Assembly (NCBI RefSeq): GCF_001750145.1
Contig: NZ_CP015732.1
Coordinates: 2,666,001-2,730,000, forward strand
Direction: 5' to 3'
Length of the DNA stretch: 64,000 bases
Origin: Arthrobacter sp. U41
GTDB taxonomy: Bacteria; Actinomycetota; Actinomycetes; Actinomycetales; Micrococcaceae
Shown here piece by piece: positions 1 through 9,184 of this stretch; positions within the stretch are counted from its first letter, which is position 1, and each line of letters starts with the position of its first letter. A program made the position numbers and the translations under genes. The notes under the pieces were generated by a model. It was given only the letters and a program-made list of their open reading frames with translations, was not told where the DNA came from and made no database searches.

Positions 1-430
1 CGTCGTCGGCGAGGTTGCTGAAGTCCTGGTCCTGCACCCGGATGACGTCGGGATTGCTGAGCGCGAAGTCCACGTGGAACTCGACCAGCCGCTGCAGGGC
101 CACGGCGGCGCCGTCGGAATCGGCAATCACCCGCCGGCCGCCGTCGAGCAGCTCCTGGCTGACGCTGAGCAGCAGCGCTCCCAGGACGGCCTGCTTGCCG
201 GAGAAATGCCGGTAGACCGCCGGGCCGCTGACACCCGCGGCGGCGCCGAGGTCCTCAAGGGAGACGCGGTTGAACCCGTCGGCCGCGAACAGTGCGGCCG
301 CCGCGGACAGCAGCGCCTGCCGGCGGTTCTCTTTGGCCTGGCTGCGCTGGGTCGAGGGAGGCTGGGTCCCTGAAGGCTGGGCGGCGGCAGCCAGCGTTGA
401 GGTCCGGCTCGTCTCGTTGGGCTCGGTCAC
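1..430 (-). CDS. TetR/AcrR family regulator, C-terminus cut off by the window edge
   Basis: Reading the minus strand from a GTG at 430 gives a disordered Ser/Thr/Pro-rich leader of about 30 residues, then a TetR N-terminal DNA-binding domain with the helix-turn-helix region SLEDLGAAAGVSGPAVYRHF and the following GKQAVLGALL. The start is supported by a GAGGA ribosome-binding site about 7 nt upstream; another in-frame GTG lies two codons earlier. Only about 143 codons are inside the window, so most of the ligand-binding domain is missing. It is divergent from the carboxylase operon at 594, the usual place for a local repressor, so it probably senses an acyl-CoA of that pathway. Its effector and its identity with LiuR-type regulators cannot be read from this fragment. 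Confidence 0.85.
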   Translation of the reverse strand, partial: MTEPNETSRTSTLAAAAQPSGTQPPSTQRSQAKENRRQALLSAAAALFAADGFNRVSLEDLGAAAGVSGPAVYRHFSGKQAVLGALLLSVSQELLDGGRRVIADSDGAAVALQRLVEFHVDFALSNPDVIRVQDQDFSNLADD

Positions 431-488
431 CGGCACATCCTCATCTCAAATATCCAGCTGCTCGCAGGGCCCCGTGGTGGACATCACA

Positions 489-531
489 GTTAATAGAGAC
501 TAACCTAAATCTCAGTTATGCGGTACTAACC
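489..531. promoter_or_regulatory. Candidate operator in the TetR/carboxylase divergent region
   Basis: The 163-bp gap between the TetR gene and the carboxylase operon is much more AT-rich than the flanking genes. It holds an imperfect inverted repeat GTTAATAGAGACTAAC (489-504) and a second ACTAACC (525-531) exactly 26 nt after the first (499-505). Two ACTAACC boxes near the operon promoter fit binding by the adjacent TetR protein. No convincing -35/-10 pair was identified, so this is an inference from position and symmetry. Confidence 0.4.
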
Positions 532-593
532 GAAGTGGCTGGAACGGGCGCATTGCAGGCCCCCGGCATGAAGGTCGAGAACGGAAGCAGTCA

Positions 594-2201
594 ATGGAGA
601 CAATCGCCAGCCTGGTGGACGCCACGAGCGCCGCCTTCGCCGCGAACCGCGAGGCCCAGCTGGGGCTGGCCCGGGAGTTGAGGGAACGGCTCGCCGCGGC
701 AGCCCTGGGCGGGCCGGAGAAGTCCCGGGAACGCCATGTGGCCCGCGGCAAGCTCCTGCCCCGCGAACGCATCGACCAGCTGCTGGATCAGGGCAGCCCG
801 TTCCTGGAGATCGCGCCGCTCGCTGCGAACGGGATGTACAACGACGACTCACCGGGCGCCGGTGTCATTGCCGGGATCGGACTGGTCCACGGCCGCCAGG
901 TCCTGGTCATCTCCAACGACGCCACGGTCAAGGGCGGCACCTATTACCCGATGACGGTGAAGAAGCACCTCCGGGCCCAGGAGATCGCCCTGGAGAACCG
1001 GCTGCCCTGCATCTACCTGGTGGACTCCGGCGGGGCGTTCCTGCCCAAGCAGGACGAGGTCTTCCCGGACAAGGAGCACTTCGGCCGGATCTTCTTCAAC
1101 CAGGCCAAGATGTCCGCGGCCCGGATCCCGCAGATCGCCTCCGTGATGGGCTCCTGCACCGCCGGCGGCGCCTATGTCCCCGCGATGAGTGACGAGACCG
1201 TGATCGTCCGCAACCAGGGCACGATCTTCCTGGGCGGCCCGCCGCTGGTGAAGGCCGCGATCGGGGAGATCGTCACGGCCGAGGAACTCGGCGGCGGCGA
1301 TGTGCACGCGAAGATCTCCGGCGTCACCGACCACCTGGCCGAGAACGATGAGCATGCCCTCCAGATCGTCCGCGACATCGTCTCCACGCTGCCGCGCCCG
1401 GCGGCCCCCGCCTGGGAGATCGACACCGTCGTCGAACCCCTGGCGGACCCGGCGGAGCTGTACGGCGCCGTCCCCACCGACGTCAACGCCCAGTACGACG
1501 TCCGCGGGGTCATCGCCCGGCTGGTGGACGGCAGCCGCTTCCACGAATTCAAGAAGAACTACGGCACCACCCTGGTCACCGGCTTCGCGAAACTGCACGG
1601 CCACCCGGTCGGAATCGTCGCGAACAACGGGGTGCTCTTCAGCGAATCCTCGCTCAAGGGGGCCCACTTCATCGAGCTCTGCGACCAGCGCGGCATCCCG
1701 CTGATTTTCCTGCAGAACCTCTCCGGCTTTATGGTCGGCAAGGACTACGAGCAGGGCGGCATCGCCAAAAACGGCGCCAAAATGGTCACCGCCGTCGCGA
1801 CCGCCCGCGTGCCCAAACTGACCGTGGTGATCGGCGGGTCCTTCGGCGCCGGCAACTACTCCATGTGCGGGCGGGCCTACTCGCCGCGTTTCCTCTGGAT
1901 GTGGCCGGCGTCCCGGATCTCGGTGATGGGCGGCAACCAGGCCTCCGGCGTGCTCGCCACCGTCAAACGCGACCAGTACGAGGCCCGCGGCGAGGAATGG
2001 TCCGCCGCGGACGAGGAAGCATTCAAGGCCCCGATCAAACAGCAGTACGAGGACCAGGGCAGCCCCTATTACTCCACCGCCCGCCTCTGGGATGACGGCG
2101 TGATCGACCCCGCGGACACCCGCACCGTCCTGGGACTGGCGCTCGACGTCGTCTCCCGCACCCCGCTGCCGGAGACCTCCTTCGGCCTGTTCCGGATGTG
2201 A
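594..2201 (+). CDS. accD1: Acyl-CoA carboxylase beta (carboxyltransferase) subunit, probable 3-methylcrotonyl-CoA carboxylase
   Basis: A 535-residue carboxyltransferase of the AccD1/MCCB family. It moves CO2 from carboxy-biotin to an acyl-CoA. The N-terminal half has the acyl-CoA-side motif [11 protein letters not shown] and the oxyanion-loop region [15 protein letters not shown]; the C-terminal half has [11 protein letters not shown] and [20 protein letters not shown], typical of methylcrotonyl-CoA rather than acetyl-CoA carboxyltransferases. The length matches the family. It is the first gene of an operon and is followed 7 nt later by the biotin-carrying alpha subunit. The gene order accD1-accA1-fadE-scoAB-maoC-citE matches the M. 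tuberculosis leucine locus, where AccA1-AccD1 acts on 3-methylcrotonyl-CoA. Substrate choice is inferred from family and context; a related branched acyl-CoA is the alternative. Confidence 0.92.
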   Translation: METIASLVDATSAAFAANREAQLGLARELRERLAAAALGGPEKSRERHVARGKLLPRERIDQLLDQGSPFLEIAPLAANGMYNDDSPGAGVIAGIGLVHGRQVLVISNDATVKGGTYYPMTVKKHLRAQEIALENRLPCIYLVDSGGAFLPKQDEVFPDKEHFGRIFFNQAKMSAARIPQIASVMGSCTAGGAYVPAMSDETVIVRNQGTIFLGGPPLVKAAIGEIVTAEELGGGDVHAKISGVTDHLAENDEHALQIVRDIVSTLPRPAAPAWEIDTVVEPLADPAELYGAVPTDVNAQYDVRGVIARLVDGSRFHEFKKNYGTTLVTGFAKLHGHPVGIVANNGVLFSESSLKGAHFIELCDQRGIPLIFLQNLSGFMVGKDYEQGGIAKNGAKMVTAVATARVPKLTVVIGGSFGAGNYSMCGRAYSPRFLWMWPASRISVMGGNQASGVLATVKRDQYEARGEEWSAADEEAFKAPIKQQYEDQGSPYYSTARLWDDGVIDPADTRTVLGLALDVVSRTPLPETSFGLFRM

Positions 2202-2208
2202 GCCAGCA

Positions 2209-4446
2209 ATGACCATTTCTTCCACACCCCAGCCAGCGCCCGTGACGTCCCGGGCCGCCACACCGCTCTTCGGCACCGTGCTCGTCGCCAACCGCGGCGA
2301 GATCGCCTGCCGCGTGATCCGCACCCTGCGCGCGCTGGGCATCCGCTCGGTCGCCGTTTATTCCGACGCCGACGCCGGCGCCCGGCACGTGCGCGAGGCC
2401 GACCTCGCCGTGCGGATCGGCCCGGCCGCCGCCGCGGAGAGCTACCTCAAAATCGAGGCCATCATCCAGGCCTGCCGCGACACCGGCGCCGACGCCGTGC
2501 ACCCCGGCTACGGCTTCCTGAGTGAGAACGTTGACTTCGCCCGCGCCCTGGAAAAGGCGGAGATCACGTTCATCGGCCCCGGCGTCGAATCCCTCAACGT
2601 CATGGGCGACAAGATCCGCTCCAAGAACCACGTCACCGGCTACGGGGTCCCGGTGGTCCCGGGCATCGCCGAACCCGGCATGACGGACGCGCAGCTCATT
2701 GACGCAGCGGCCGGCGTCGGCTTCCCGCTGCTGATCAAGCCCTCCGCCGGCGGCGGCGGCAAAGGCATGCACATCGTCGAACGCCCCGAGGACCTGGCGG
2801 CGACCCTGATTACCGCCCGCCGGGTCGCGGCCAGCGCCTTTGGCGACGACACCCTGTTCCTGGAACGGCTTGTCCTGACCCCGCGCCACATCGAGGTCCA
2901 GGTCCTCGCGGACAATCACGGCAACGTGATCCACCTCGGGGAACGCGAATGCTCGCTGCAGCGCCGCCACCAGAAGGTCATCGAGGAAGCCCCCTCCCCG
3001 CTGCTGGAGTCGATGAACGACGGCGGCGCCACCCGGGCCCGGATCGGCGAGGCCGCGTGCAACGCCGCCCGCAGCGTCAACTACAGCGGCGCCGGCACCG
3101 TGGAATTCCTCGTCTCCGACGACGCCCCGGACGAGTTCTTCTTTATGGAGATGAACACCCGCCTGCAGGTCGAGCACCCGGTCACCGAGATGGTCACCGG
3201 GGTCGACCTGGTCGAATGGCAGGTCCGCATCGCCGCCGGAGAGGAACTGACCGTCCGCCAGGCCGACGTCGTGCTCAGCGGCCACTCCGTTGAGGCGCGG
3301 GTCTACGCCGAAGTCCCGGAGCGCAACTTCATGCCCTCCACCGGGCATGTCCTCCTGCTGGAGGAACTGCCCGGCCCCGCACCCCGGCCAAGCGCGCCCG
3401 AGCGGACCGAGGTCGTGGCCGGCCAGGGCCGCGTCCGGGTGGACTCGGCCCTGGTGGAGGGCCTCGAGATCTCGTCGAGCTATGACCCGATGATCTCCAA
3501 GGTCATTGCGTGGGGAGCGGACCGCACCGCAGCCCTGGACACCCTGGACGGAGCGCTCGCCGGGTACACCGCGCTGGGCGTGGACACCAACGTCGAATAT
3601 TTGCGTCTGTTGATCAACGACGCCGATGTCCGCGCGGGCCGGCTGGACACCGGCCTGATCGAACGGAAGATGCCCGATTTCGGCTTCCGGCGTGTGGACG
3701 ACTTTGAACTGGTGGCCGCCGCTGTGTATGCGCTGGCCATGGAGGAGCACAACACGGCCGCCGCTGACGGTCCCTGGCGGCGGCGGGACGGCTGGCGTCT
3801 GGGCGCGCAGGCCCCACGCCGGATCAGCCTGGGAACACCCGGCGGCGGCGTCGCCGCCGTGTCCGTTCACGGCAGCGCAACCTCGGCCGAAGTGACCGTG
3901 GCGGTCGGCGACGGACCGCAACGCCGGGCGTCCCTGCAGTTCCGCAGGCGCAACGACATGGTGCTGACCCTGGACGGTACGGCCCGGGACTACCGCCTTG
4001 CCCCGGTCTACACCGGACCTGTCACACCGACCTGGGACAACCCGACGCCCGGAGTGCCCACGCAACTCTTCCTCGGCAACGACGGCTGGTCCTGCAAGCT
4101 CGAGGTGCTCACCCGGGAGACCCGGCTGGCCCGGGTGCTGGCCGCCGTCGAACGCGAGGAGGGCGCAGCGGATCCGGCCGTGCGCTCGCCAATGCCCGGC
4201 ACCGTGGTGTCAGTCTCCGTCAGCAACGGGGACGCCGTCGCCGCGGGGCAGGTGTTGCTCTCCGTGGAGGCCATGAAGATGGAACACCAGCTCGTGGCGC
4301 CGCTGGACGGGACCGTGCACATCAGTGTCAGCTCCGGCGACCTTGTCAAGGCTGAACAGGTCGTCGCGACCATCCACCCGCCGGCGCCGTCCAAAGCGGA
4401 GGACACCATCGAAGAGGCCGTCATCGCAATGGGCGCGGCGGACTAA
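2209..4446 (+). CDS. accA1: Acyl-CoA carboxylase alpha subunit (biotin carboxylase + biotin carrier), probable 3-methylcrotonyl-CoA carboxylase
   Basis: A 745-residue two-function subunit. It carboxylates its own biotin with ATP and bicarbonate and presents it to the beta subunit encoded just upstream. The N-terminal biotin carboxylase domain opens with [15 protein letters not shown]. The ATP-grasp glycine loop is [10 protein letters not shown] near residue 180, and the metal/ATP site includes [16 protein letters not shown]. After a divergent linker the C-terminal carrier domain has the biotinylation site EAMKM, with Lys as the biotin acceptor, about 60 residues from the end. Only 7 nt separate it from accD1, so the two are co-translated. 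A long gap-free frame on the opposite strand is a high-GC shadow. Confidence 0.93.
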   Translation: MTISSTPQPAPVTSRAATPLFGTVLVANRGEIACRVIRTLRALGIRSVAVYSDADAGARHVREADLAVRIGPAAAAESYLKIEAIIQACRDTGADAVHPGYGFLSENVDFARALEKAEITFIGPGVESLNVMGDKIRSKNHVTGYGVPVVPGIAEPGMTDAQLIDAAAGVGFPLLIKPSAGGGGKGMHIVERPEDLAATLITARRVAASAFGDDTLFLERLVLTPRHIEVQVLADNHGNVIHLGERECSLQRRHQKVIEEAPSPLLESMNDGGATRARIGEAACNAARSVNYSGAGTVEFLVSDDAPDEFFFMEMNTRLQVEHPVTEMVTGVDLVEWQVRIAAGEELTVRQADVVLSGHSVEARVYAEVPERNFMPSTGHVLLLEELPGPAPRPSAPERTEVVAGQGRVRVDSALVEGLEISSSYDPMISKVIAWGADRTAALDTLDGALAGYTALGVDTNVEYLRLLINDADVRAGRLDTGLIERKMPDFGFRRVDDFELVAAAVYALAMEEHNTAAADGPWRRRDGWRLGAQAPRRISLGTPGGGVAAVSVHGSATSAEVTVAVGDGPQRRASLQFRRRNDMVLTLDGTARDYRLAPVYTGPVTPTWDNPTPGVPTQLFLGNDGWSCKLEVLTRETRLARVLAAVEREEGAADPAVRSPMPGTVVSVSVSNGDAVAAGQVLLSVEAMKMEHQLVAPLDGTVHISVSSGDLVKAEQVVATIHPPAPSKAEDTIEEAVIAMGAAD

Positions 4447-4508
4447 CCGGCCCGGCATCAGCACCACCATCACAGTTCTTCAACAGCAGTACCGACAAAG
4501 GAGTCCCC

Positions 4509-5672
4509 ATGACTAGTTTTGAACTCAGCGAGGAATACCAGGACCTCAGCAACACCGTCCGCGAATTCGCCGACCTGGTGGTGGCCCCGGTCTCCGCAAA
4601 GCACGACGAGGAGCACAGCTTCCCCTACGAGGTTGTTTCCCAGATGGCGGACATGGGCCTGTTCGGCCTGCCCTTCCCGGAGGAATTCGGCGGCATGGGC
4701 GGCGACTACTTCGCCCTGGCCCTCGCCCTCGAACAGCTCGGCCGCGTGGACCAGTCGGTCGCCATCACCCTCGAGGCCGGCGTCTCCCTCGGCGCCATGC
4801 CGATCCACCGCTTCGGCAACGCCGCCCAAAAGGAGGAATGGCTGCCGCTGCTGGCCTCCGGCAAGGCGCTCGCCGGCTTCGGCCTGACCGAGCCGGAAGC
4901 CGGCTCGGACGCAGGGGGCACCAAGACCACCGCCAAGCTGGGCGGCGGGGAATGGGTCATCAACGGCAACAAGGAGTTCATCACCAACTCCGGCACCGAT
5001 ATCACCAGGCTCGTCACGGTCACCGCGGTGACCGGCCAGCAGGAACGCCCGGACGGCAGCATCAAGAAGGAAATCTCCACCATCCTGGTGCCCACCGACA
5101 CCCCCGGCTTCAAGGCCGAGAAGGCCTACAACAAGGTCGGCTGGAACGCCTCGGACACCCACCCGCTGACGCTCAACAACGTCCACGTCCCCGAGGAAAA
5201 CCTGCTTGGCGCCCAGGGCCGCGGCTATGCCAACTTCCTCTCCATCCTCGACGAGGGCCGGATCGCGATCGCCGCCCTGGCCGTCGGCGCGGCCCAGGGC
5301 TGTGTGGACGAGTCGGTGAAATATGCCAAGGAACGCAGCGCCTTCGGACAGAACATCGGCAAGTACCAGGCCATCGCGTTCAAGATCGCCCGGATGGAAG
5401 CACGGGCCCACACCGCCCGCCTGGCCTACTACGACGCGGCCGCCCGGATGCTCGCCGGCAAGCCGTTCAAGACGCAGGCGGCCATCGCTAAGATGGTCGC
5501 AGGCGAGGCAGCCATGGACAACGCGCGGGACGCCACCCAGGTGTTCGGCGGCTATGGCTTCATCAACGAATTCACCGTGGCACGGCACTACCGCGACTCC
5601 AAGATCCTTGAAGTCGGCGAGGGCACCACGGAGGTCCAGCTGATGCTGATCGCCCGCGAACTGGGGCTCTAG
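4509..5672 (+). CDS. Acyl-CoA dehydrogenase (FadE19-type, probable isovaleryl/2-methyl-branched acyl-CoA dehydrogenase)
   Basis: A 387-residue FAD flavoenzyme that makes the alpha,beta double bond in a short branched acyl-CoA and passes electrons to ETF. It has the family signature GFGLTEPEAGSDAGG near residue 125, the flavin-contact region FITNSGTDI, and the C-terminal stretch VFGGYGFINEF followed by EVGEGTTEVQ. The Glu in VGEGTTEV (about residue 371) is at the canonical catalytic-base position of short/medium-chain dehydrogenases; eukaryotic isovaleryl-CoA dehydrogenases instead have Ala there and use a Glu in an earlier helix. A start 9 nt after AAAGGAG is well supported. Operon position suggests it supplies 3-methylcrotonyl-CoA to the carboxylase, but the active-site type leaves 2-methylbutyryl- or butyryl-CoA possible. 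Confidence 0.9.
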   Translation: MTSFELSEEYQDLSNTVREFADLVVAPVSAKHDEEHSFPYEVVSQMADMGLFGLPFPEEFGGMGGDYFALALALEQLGRVDQSVAITLEAGVSLGAMPIHRFGNAAQKEEWLPLLASGKALAGFGLTEPEAGSDAGGTKTTAKLGGGEWVINGNKEFITNSGTDITRLVTVTAVTGQQERPDGSIKKEISTILVPTDTPGFKAEKAYNKVGWNASDTHPLTLNNVHVPEENLLGAQGRGYANFLSILDEGRIAIAALAVGAAQGCVDESVKYAKERSAFGQNIGKYQAIAFKIARMEARAHTARLAYYDAAARMLAGKPFKTQAAIAKMVAGEAAMDNARDATQVFGGYGFINEFTVARHYRDSKILEVGEGTTEVQLMLIARELGL

Positions 5673-5711
5673 CCGGCCCGCTGGCCGCAACCGCCGAGAG
5701 AAGGATCAACG

Positions 5712-6545
5712 ATGATTAACAAAGTTGTTGCCAGCGCCGCCGAGGCCGTCGCGGACATCCACGACGGCGCCTCGCTCGCCGTCGGCGGGTTCGGGCTCTG
5801 CGGCATTCCGGTGGCCCTGATCGATGCCCTGCACCAGAGCGGCGCCACAAACCTGGAGACCGTGAGCAACAACTGCGGCGTCGACGACTGGGGACTCGGA
5901 ATCCTGCTCAGGGACGGCCGGATCCGCCGTACCATCAGCTCCTACGTGGGGGAGAACAAGGAATTCGCCCGGCAGTACCTCGCCGGCGAACTCGAGGTGG
6001 TCCTCACCCCGCAGGGCACGCTCGCCGAGAAGCTGCGCGCCGGCGGGGCCGGCATCCCTGCCTTCTTCACGCCGGCCGGCGTCGGCACCCAGGTCTCCGA
6101 CGGCGGCCTGCCGCAGAAGTACGACGCCGACGGCAACATCGCGATCGCGTCCGCAGCGAAGGAAGTGCGCAGCTTCAACGGCGCCGACTACGTCCTCGAG
6201 GAGTCGCTGACCCCCGACTTCGGCCTCGTGCACGCCTGGAAGGGCGACCGCCACGGCAACCTCGTCTTCCACGCCACCGCGATGAACTTCAACCCGCTCT
6301 GCGCCATGGCCGGGAAGATCACCATCGCGGAGGTCGAGGAACTCGTGGAGCCGGGGGAGCTGGACCCCGAACACGTCCATATCCCCGGCATTTTCGTCCA
6401 GCGCGTGGTGCTCGCACCGGACGTCGAGAAGCGGATCGAGAAGCGGACGGTGGCCCTGGCTGCAGCGTCCGCCGCCCCCGCAGCGACCGAAACCTCCGCA
6501 GCCGCCGGCACCTCCGCCCCAGCCACCGACCAGTCAGGAGCCTAG
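5712..6545 (+). CDS. scoA: 3-oxoacid CoA-transferase subunit A (succinyl-CoA:acetoacetate CoA-transferase)
   Basis: A 277-residue alpha subunit of a heterodimeric family I CoA-transferase, which activates the acetoacetate released by leucine breakdown using succinyl-CoA. It has the glycine-rich CoA-binding motif [10 protein letters not shown] near residue 27 and the conserved [11 protein letters not shown] and [11 protein letters not shown] regions. The last 35 residues or so are an Ala/Thr/Pro-rich tail, making the protein longer than most family members (about 230-250 residues). The partner gene starts 3 nt after the stop. A ribosome-binding site (AGAAGGA) precedes the ATG. The substrate pair is inferred from family and context. 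Confidence 0.9.
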   Translation: MINKVVASAAEAVADIHDGASLAVGGFGLCGIPVALIDALHQSGATNLETVSNNCGVDDWGLGILLRDGRIRRTISSYVGENKEFARQYLAGELEVVLTPQGTLAEKLRAGGAGIPAFFTPAGVGTQVSDGGLPQKYDADGNIAIASAAKEVRSFNGADYVLEESLTPDFGLVHAWKGDRHGNLVFHATAMNFNPLCAMAGKITIAEVEELVEPGELDPEHVHIPGIFVQRVVLAPDVEKRIEKRTVALAAASAAPAATETSAAAGTSAPATDQSGA

Positions 6546-6548
6546 GCC

Positions 6549-7310
6549 ATGGAATCCAACAGCCTCCAGGGCGCCCCGCCCCGCCCCGAAGCGGTCCGCC
6601 ACGAGTACCGGCCCGCCGCCGTCGAGCACCCCGCCGGGGTTGAAAGCAAGGGCTGGACGCGCAATGAACTGGCCGCCCGGGTGGCGAAGGAACTGCGCAA
6701 CGGCCAGTACGTCAACCTCGGCATCGGCATGCCCACCCTGATCCCCAACTACATCCCCGCCGGGGTTGAGGTGGTCCTGCACTCCGAGAACGGCATCCTC
6801 GGCGTCGGACCCTACCCCGGGGAGGACGACGTCGATCCGGACCTGATCAACGCCGGCAAGGAAACCGTGACGGTCAACAAGGGCGCCGCATTCTTCGACT
6901 CCGCCACCTCCTTCGGCATGATCCGCGGCGGGCATGTGGACGTTGCCGTCCTCGGGGCGATGGAAGTGGCCCAGAACGGCGACCTGGCCAACTGGATGAT
7001 CCCGGGCAAGATGGTCAAAGGCATGGGCGGCGCCATGGACCTGGTCTTCGGCGCCAAGAAGGTGATCGTGATGATGGAGCACGTGGACCGGAACGGCCGG
7101 CCCAAGATCGTGGATCAGTGCACGCTTCCGCTGACCGGCAGAGCCTGCGTGGACCGGATCATCACCGACCTCGCCGTGATCGACGTCGTGACTGAGGCAG
7201 GCACATCCCGGCTGGTGCTGCGTGAACTCGCCCCGAACGTGACGGTCGAGGACGTGGCCGCGGCCACCGGCGCCGAACTTTTCGAGGAAGACCAGGAACT
7301 GACCGTATGA
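6549..7310 (+). CDS. scoB: 3-oxoacid CoA-transferase subunit B
   Basis: A 253-residue beta subunit of the same CoA-transferase. The catalytic glutamate that forms the covalent CoA thioester is in [12 protein letters not shown] (about Glu80), after the conserved [15 protein letters not shown]. Compared with typical ScoB proteins there are about 34 extra N-terminal residues, rich in Pro/Arg/Ala, before [15 protein letters not shown]; a shorter start is possible, but the ATG at 6549 sits 3 nt after scoA and is used here. The stop overlaps the next gene by 4 nt (ATGA), indicating translational coupling to the MaoC hydratase. Confidence 0.9.
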   Translation: MESNSLQGAPPRPEAVRHEYRPAAVEHPAGVESKGWTRNELAARVAKELRNGQYVNLGIGMPTLIPNYIPAGVEVVLHSENGILGVGPYPGEDDVDPDLINAGKETVTVNKGAAFFDSATSFGMIRGGHVDVAVLGAMEVAQNGDLANWMIPGKMVKGMGGAMDLVFGAKKVIVMMEHVDRNGRPKIVDQCTLPLTGRACVDRIITDLAVIDVVTEAGTSRLVLRELAPNVTVEDVAAATGAELFEEDQELTV

Positions 7311-7885
7311 CGGCGAACCCGCAGGACATGGCTGAACCCCGCGCCCTTGAACCCCGCGTGATTGAACAGCGCGGGCTCTACTTCGATGAGCTCCAGCAGG
7401 ACGTGGTCTACGCGCACCGGCCCGGCCGGACCGTGACCGAGGCGGACAACGTCCTCTTCACCACCATGACCATGAACACCCAGGCGCTGCACCTTGATGC
7501 TGCCTGGAGCGCTGAACAGCCGTTCGGCCAGCGCCTGGTGAACTCCATGTTCACCCTGGCCACCGTCGTGGGGCAGTCCGTTCCGCAGCTGACCCAGGGC
7601 ACCATCATCGCCCAGCTGGGGCTCACCGACGTGTCCTTCCCGCACCCGATGTACCACGGCGACACCCTGTACACGGAGACTGTCGTGACCGGGAAACGGC
7701 CGTCCTCCTCCCGCCCCGGGCAGGGGATTGTGACCATGAAACACACCGGCCGGAACCAGCACGGCGAGGTGGTTGCCCTCGCCACCCGCAGCTGCCTGAT
7801 GTGGACCCGGGAAGCACACTCCGAGGCCCGGCAGGCAAACACTGCCCGGAAAGAAACCGCGCAAAAGGGGAGAATAGACACATGA
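7307..7885 (+). CDS. MaoC-like hot-dog hydratase, probable (R)-specific 3-methylglutaconyl-CoA / itaconyl-CoA hydratase
   Basis: A 192-residue hot-dog-fold protein of the MaoC/FAS1-type dehydratase family, matching the M. tuberculosis Rv2499c slot in this operon. By context it hydrates 3-methylglutaconyl-CoA to a 3-hydroxy-3-methylglutaryl-CoA that the following CitE-type lyase cleaves. The hydratase region reads [15 protein letters not shown] near residue 48, where canonical MaoC enzymes have G-D-x-N-P-x-H; the His is kept, but the position expected to hold the catalytic Asp appears to be Asn. The second half has [18 protein letters not shown], typical of the family. It overlaps scoB and citE by 4 nt each. 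Function is inferred from synteny. Confidence 0.8.
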   Translation: MTANPQDMAEPRALEPRVIEQRGLYFDELQQDVVYAHRPGRTVTEADNVLFTTMTMNTQALHLDAAWSAEQPFGQRLVNSMFTLATVVGQSVPQLTQGTIIAQLGLTDVSFPHPMYHGDTLYTETVVTGKRPSSSRPGQGIVTMKHTGRNQHGEVVALATRSCLMWTREAHSEARQANTARKETAQKGRIDT

Positions 7886-8715
7886 GTTTCCTGATGGGCC
7901 CCGCCCTGCTGTTTTGCCCCGCCGACCGCCCCGAGCGCTACCAAAAGGCGGCGGAGCGCTCCGACGCCGTGATCGTGGACCTCGAGGACGCCGTCGCGCC
8001 GGCGGACAAGCAGCGCGCCCGCGGCGCCATCCTCGCCCAGCTCGGCGCCACCGGCGACGTCCCCGAGCTGAACCCCAGCAGCACCATCATCCGGATCAAC
8101 CCGGCCGGCACGGAGGAGCACGAAAAGGACCTGCACTGCCTCAAGCACACCCCGTACCGGCACATCATGCTGGCCAAGGCCGAAAGTGCCGTCCAGCTCA
8201 GGGAGCTTGAGGGCTACAGCGTGATCGCGCTGTGTGAGACTGCGCTGGGGATCGTCAATGCCGCCGAGATCGCGGCCGAACCCAACGTGGTCGGGCTGAT
8301 GTGGGGCGCCGAGGACCTGATCGCCTCGCTCGGCGGCACCTCCAGCAGGACCGACGGCGGCGCCTACCGTGCGGTGGCTCTGCACGCCCGCTCCACCGTG
8401 CTGCTGGCCGCCCGCGCGTTCGGCAAGGAAGCCGTCGACTCGGTCTACGTCAACATCCCGGACCTCGAGGGCCTCGCCGTCGAAGCCCGCGACGCCGTCG
8501 CCTCGGGGTTCAGCTCCAAGGCCTGCATCCACCCGAACCAGGTGGCCGTGGTCCGGGGGGCGTACGCACCGTCCGAGTCCGAGGTCGCGGCCGCCACCCA
8601 GCTGCTGGCCGCCGCCGCCGCGGCAGGCTCGGGCGTGTTCCAGCACCAGGGCAAGATGATCGACGGCCCCATCCTCAAACACGCCGAATCCACCCTCCGC
8701 CGCGCGGCGCACTAG
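7882..8715 (+). CDS. citE: CitE-family beta-hydroxyacyl-CoA lyase
   Basis: A 277-residue HpcH/HpaI-fold lyase of the CitE-like family. It has the N-terminal ALLFCPADRPERYQKA, the metal/phosphate-site motif VIVDLEDAVAP, CETALGIVNA with the metal-binding Glu, and the C-terminal GFSSKACIHPNQV. There are no other citrate lyase subunits nearby, so this is not citrate lyase; the M. tuberculosis counterpart Rv2498c cleaves beta-hydroxyacyl-CoAs from leucine and itaconate breakdown. The ATG at 7882 is preferred because AAAGGGG lies about 10 nt upstream and it overlaps the hydratase stop as ATGA; an in-frame extension back to 7801 would run through the end of the previous gene. It is the last gene of the operon. 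Confidence 0.88.
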   Translation: MSFLMGPALLFCPADRPERYQKAAERSDAVIVDLEDAVAPADKQRARGAILAQLGATGDVPELNPSSTIIRINPAGTEEHEKDLHCLKHTPYRHIMLAKAESAVQLRELEGYSVIALCETALGIVNAAEIAAEPNVVGLMWGAEDLIASLGGTSSRTDGGAYRAVALHARSTVLLAARAFGKEAVDSVYVNIPDLEGLAVEARDAVASGFSSKACIHPNQVAVVRGAYAPSESEVAAATQLLAAAAAAGSGVFQHQGKMIDGPILKHAESTLRRAAH

Positions 8716-8772
8716 CCCGGGGCACAAGCCGCAGGGGCTCCGGGAGCGCTCGGCGGGGGCAGCTCCCCGTCC

Positions 8773-9092
8773 CTGAATGGCGTCGATTCGTCACAGATGG
8801 CCGGGTTGGCGGGTCCGATAGCGGCCGTTTGCGTCGAATGGGTGATCCGGTGGGCGTTGAGGCGGCTCGGCGGGCCTGAATGGCGTCGAGTCGTCACAGA
8901 TGGCCGGGTTGACGGGTCCGATAGCGGCCATTTGCGTCGAATGGGTGATCCGGTGGGCTGGCCGTGCCGCGCGGCGTTCTGGTGCGGCTGGTGTGGCGGC
9001 AATGCCGGGCTCCGCGGGGGCTGAATCGCGTCGATTCGTCACAGACGGCCGGGTTGACGGGTCCTGTAGCGGCCATTTGCGTCGAATGGGTG
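8773..9092. repeat. Three direct copies of an ~80-bp intergenic repeat
   Basis: The 469-bp gap between the convergent citE and response-regulator genes holds three near-identical units at 8773-8856, 8876-8958 and 9021-9092. Each begins CTGAATSGCGTCGAKTCGTC, contains ACAGAyGGCCGGGTTG and GGGTCC, and ends near GCGGCCATTTGCGTCGAATG (with a few substitutions). The middle copy has an inverted pair ATGGCCG/CGGCCAT around an 18-nt loop, partly lost in the other two. Spacers are 19 and 62 nt and unrelated. Small frames open in all directions through the copies, but none resembles a protein. This looks like a REP/BIME-type element rather than a gene. Confidence 0.8.
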
Positions 9093-9184
9093 CTAAACGG
9101 CGCGCAACCCGCTTCCCGGGCGTCCCGGCGCAGCGTCCACGACGAATGGGCATGCTCCCTGCTGCCAGTGCAGGCCGGACATGC

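Noticed and set aside
849..2342. Long open frame on the minus strand opposite the carboxylase gene
   Set aside because: It mirrors the third-position GC bias of the real gene, has no motif or ribosome-binding site, and overlaps a well-supported gene throughout. The same applies to minus-strand frames at 2035-4065, 23397-25919 and 33895-37140.
8773..9092. Possible CRISPR array
   Set aside because: The repeats are about 80 bp with only three copies, spacers are of very unequal length (19 and 62 nt), and no cas gene is present.
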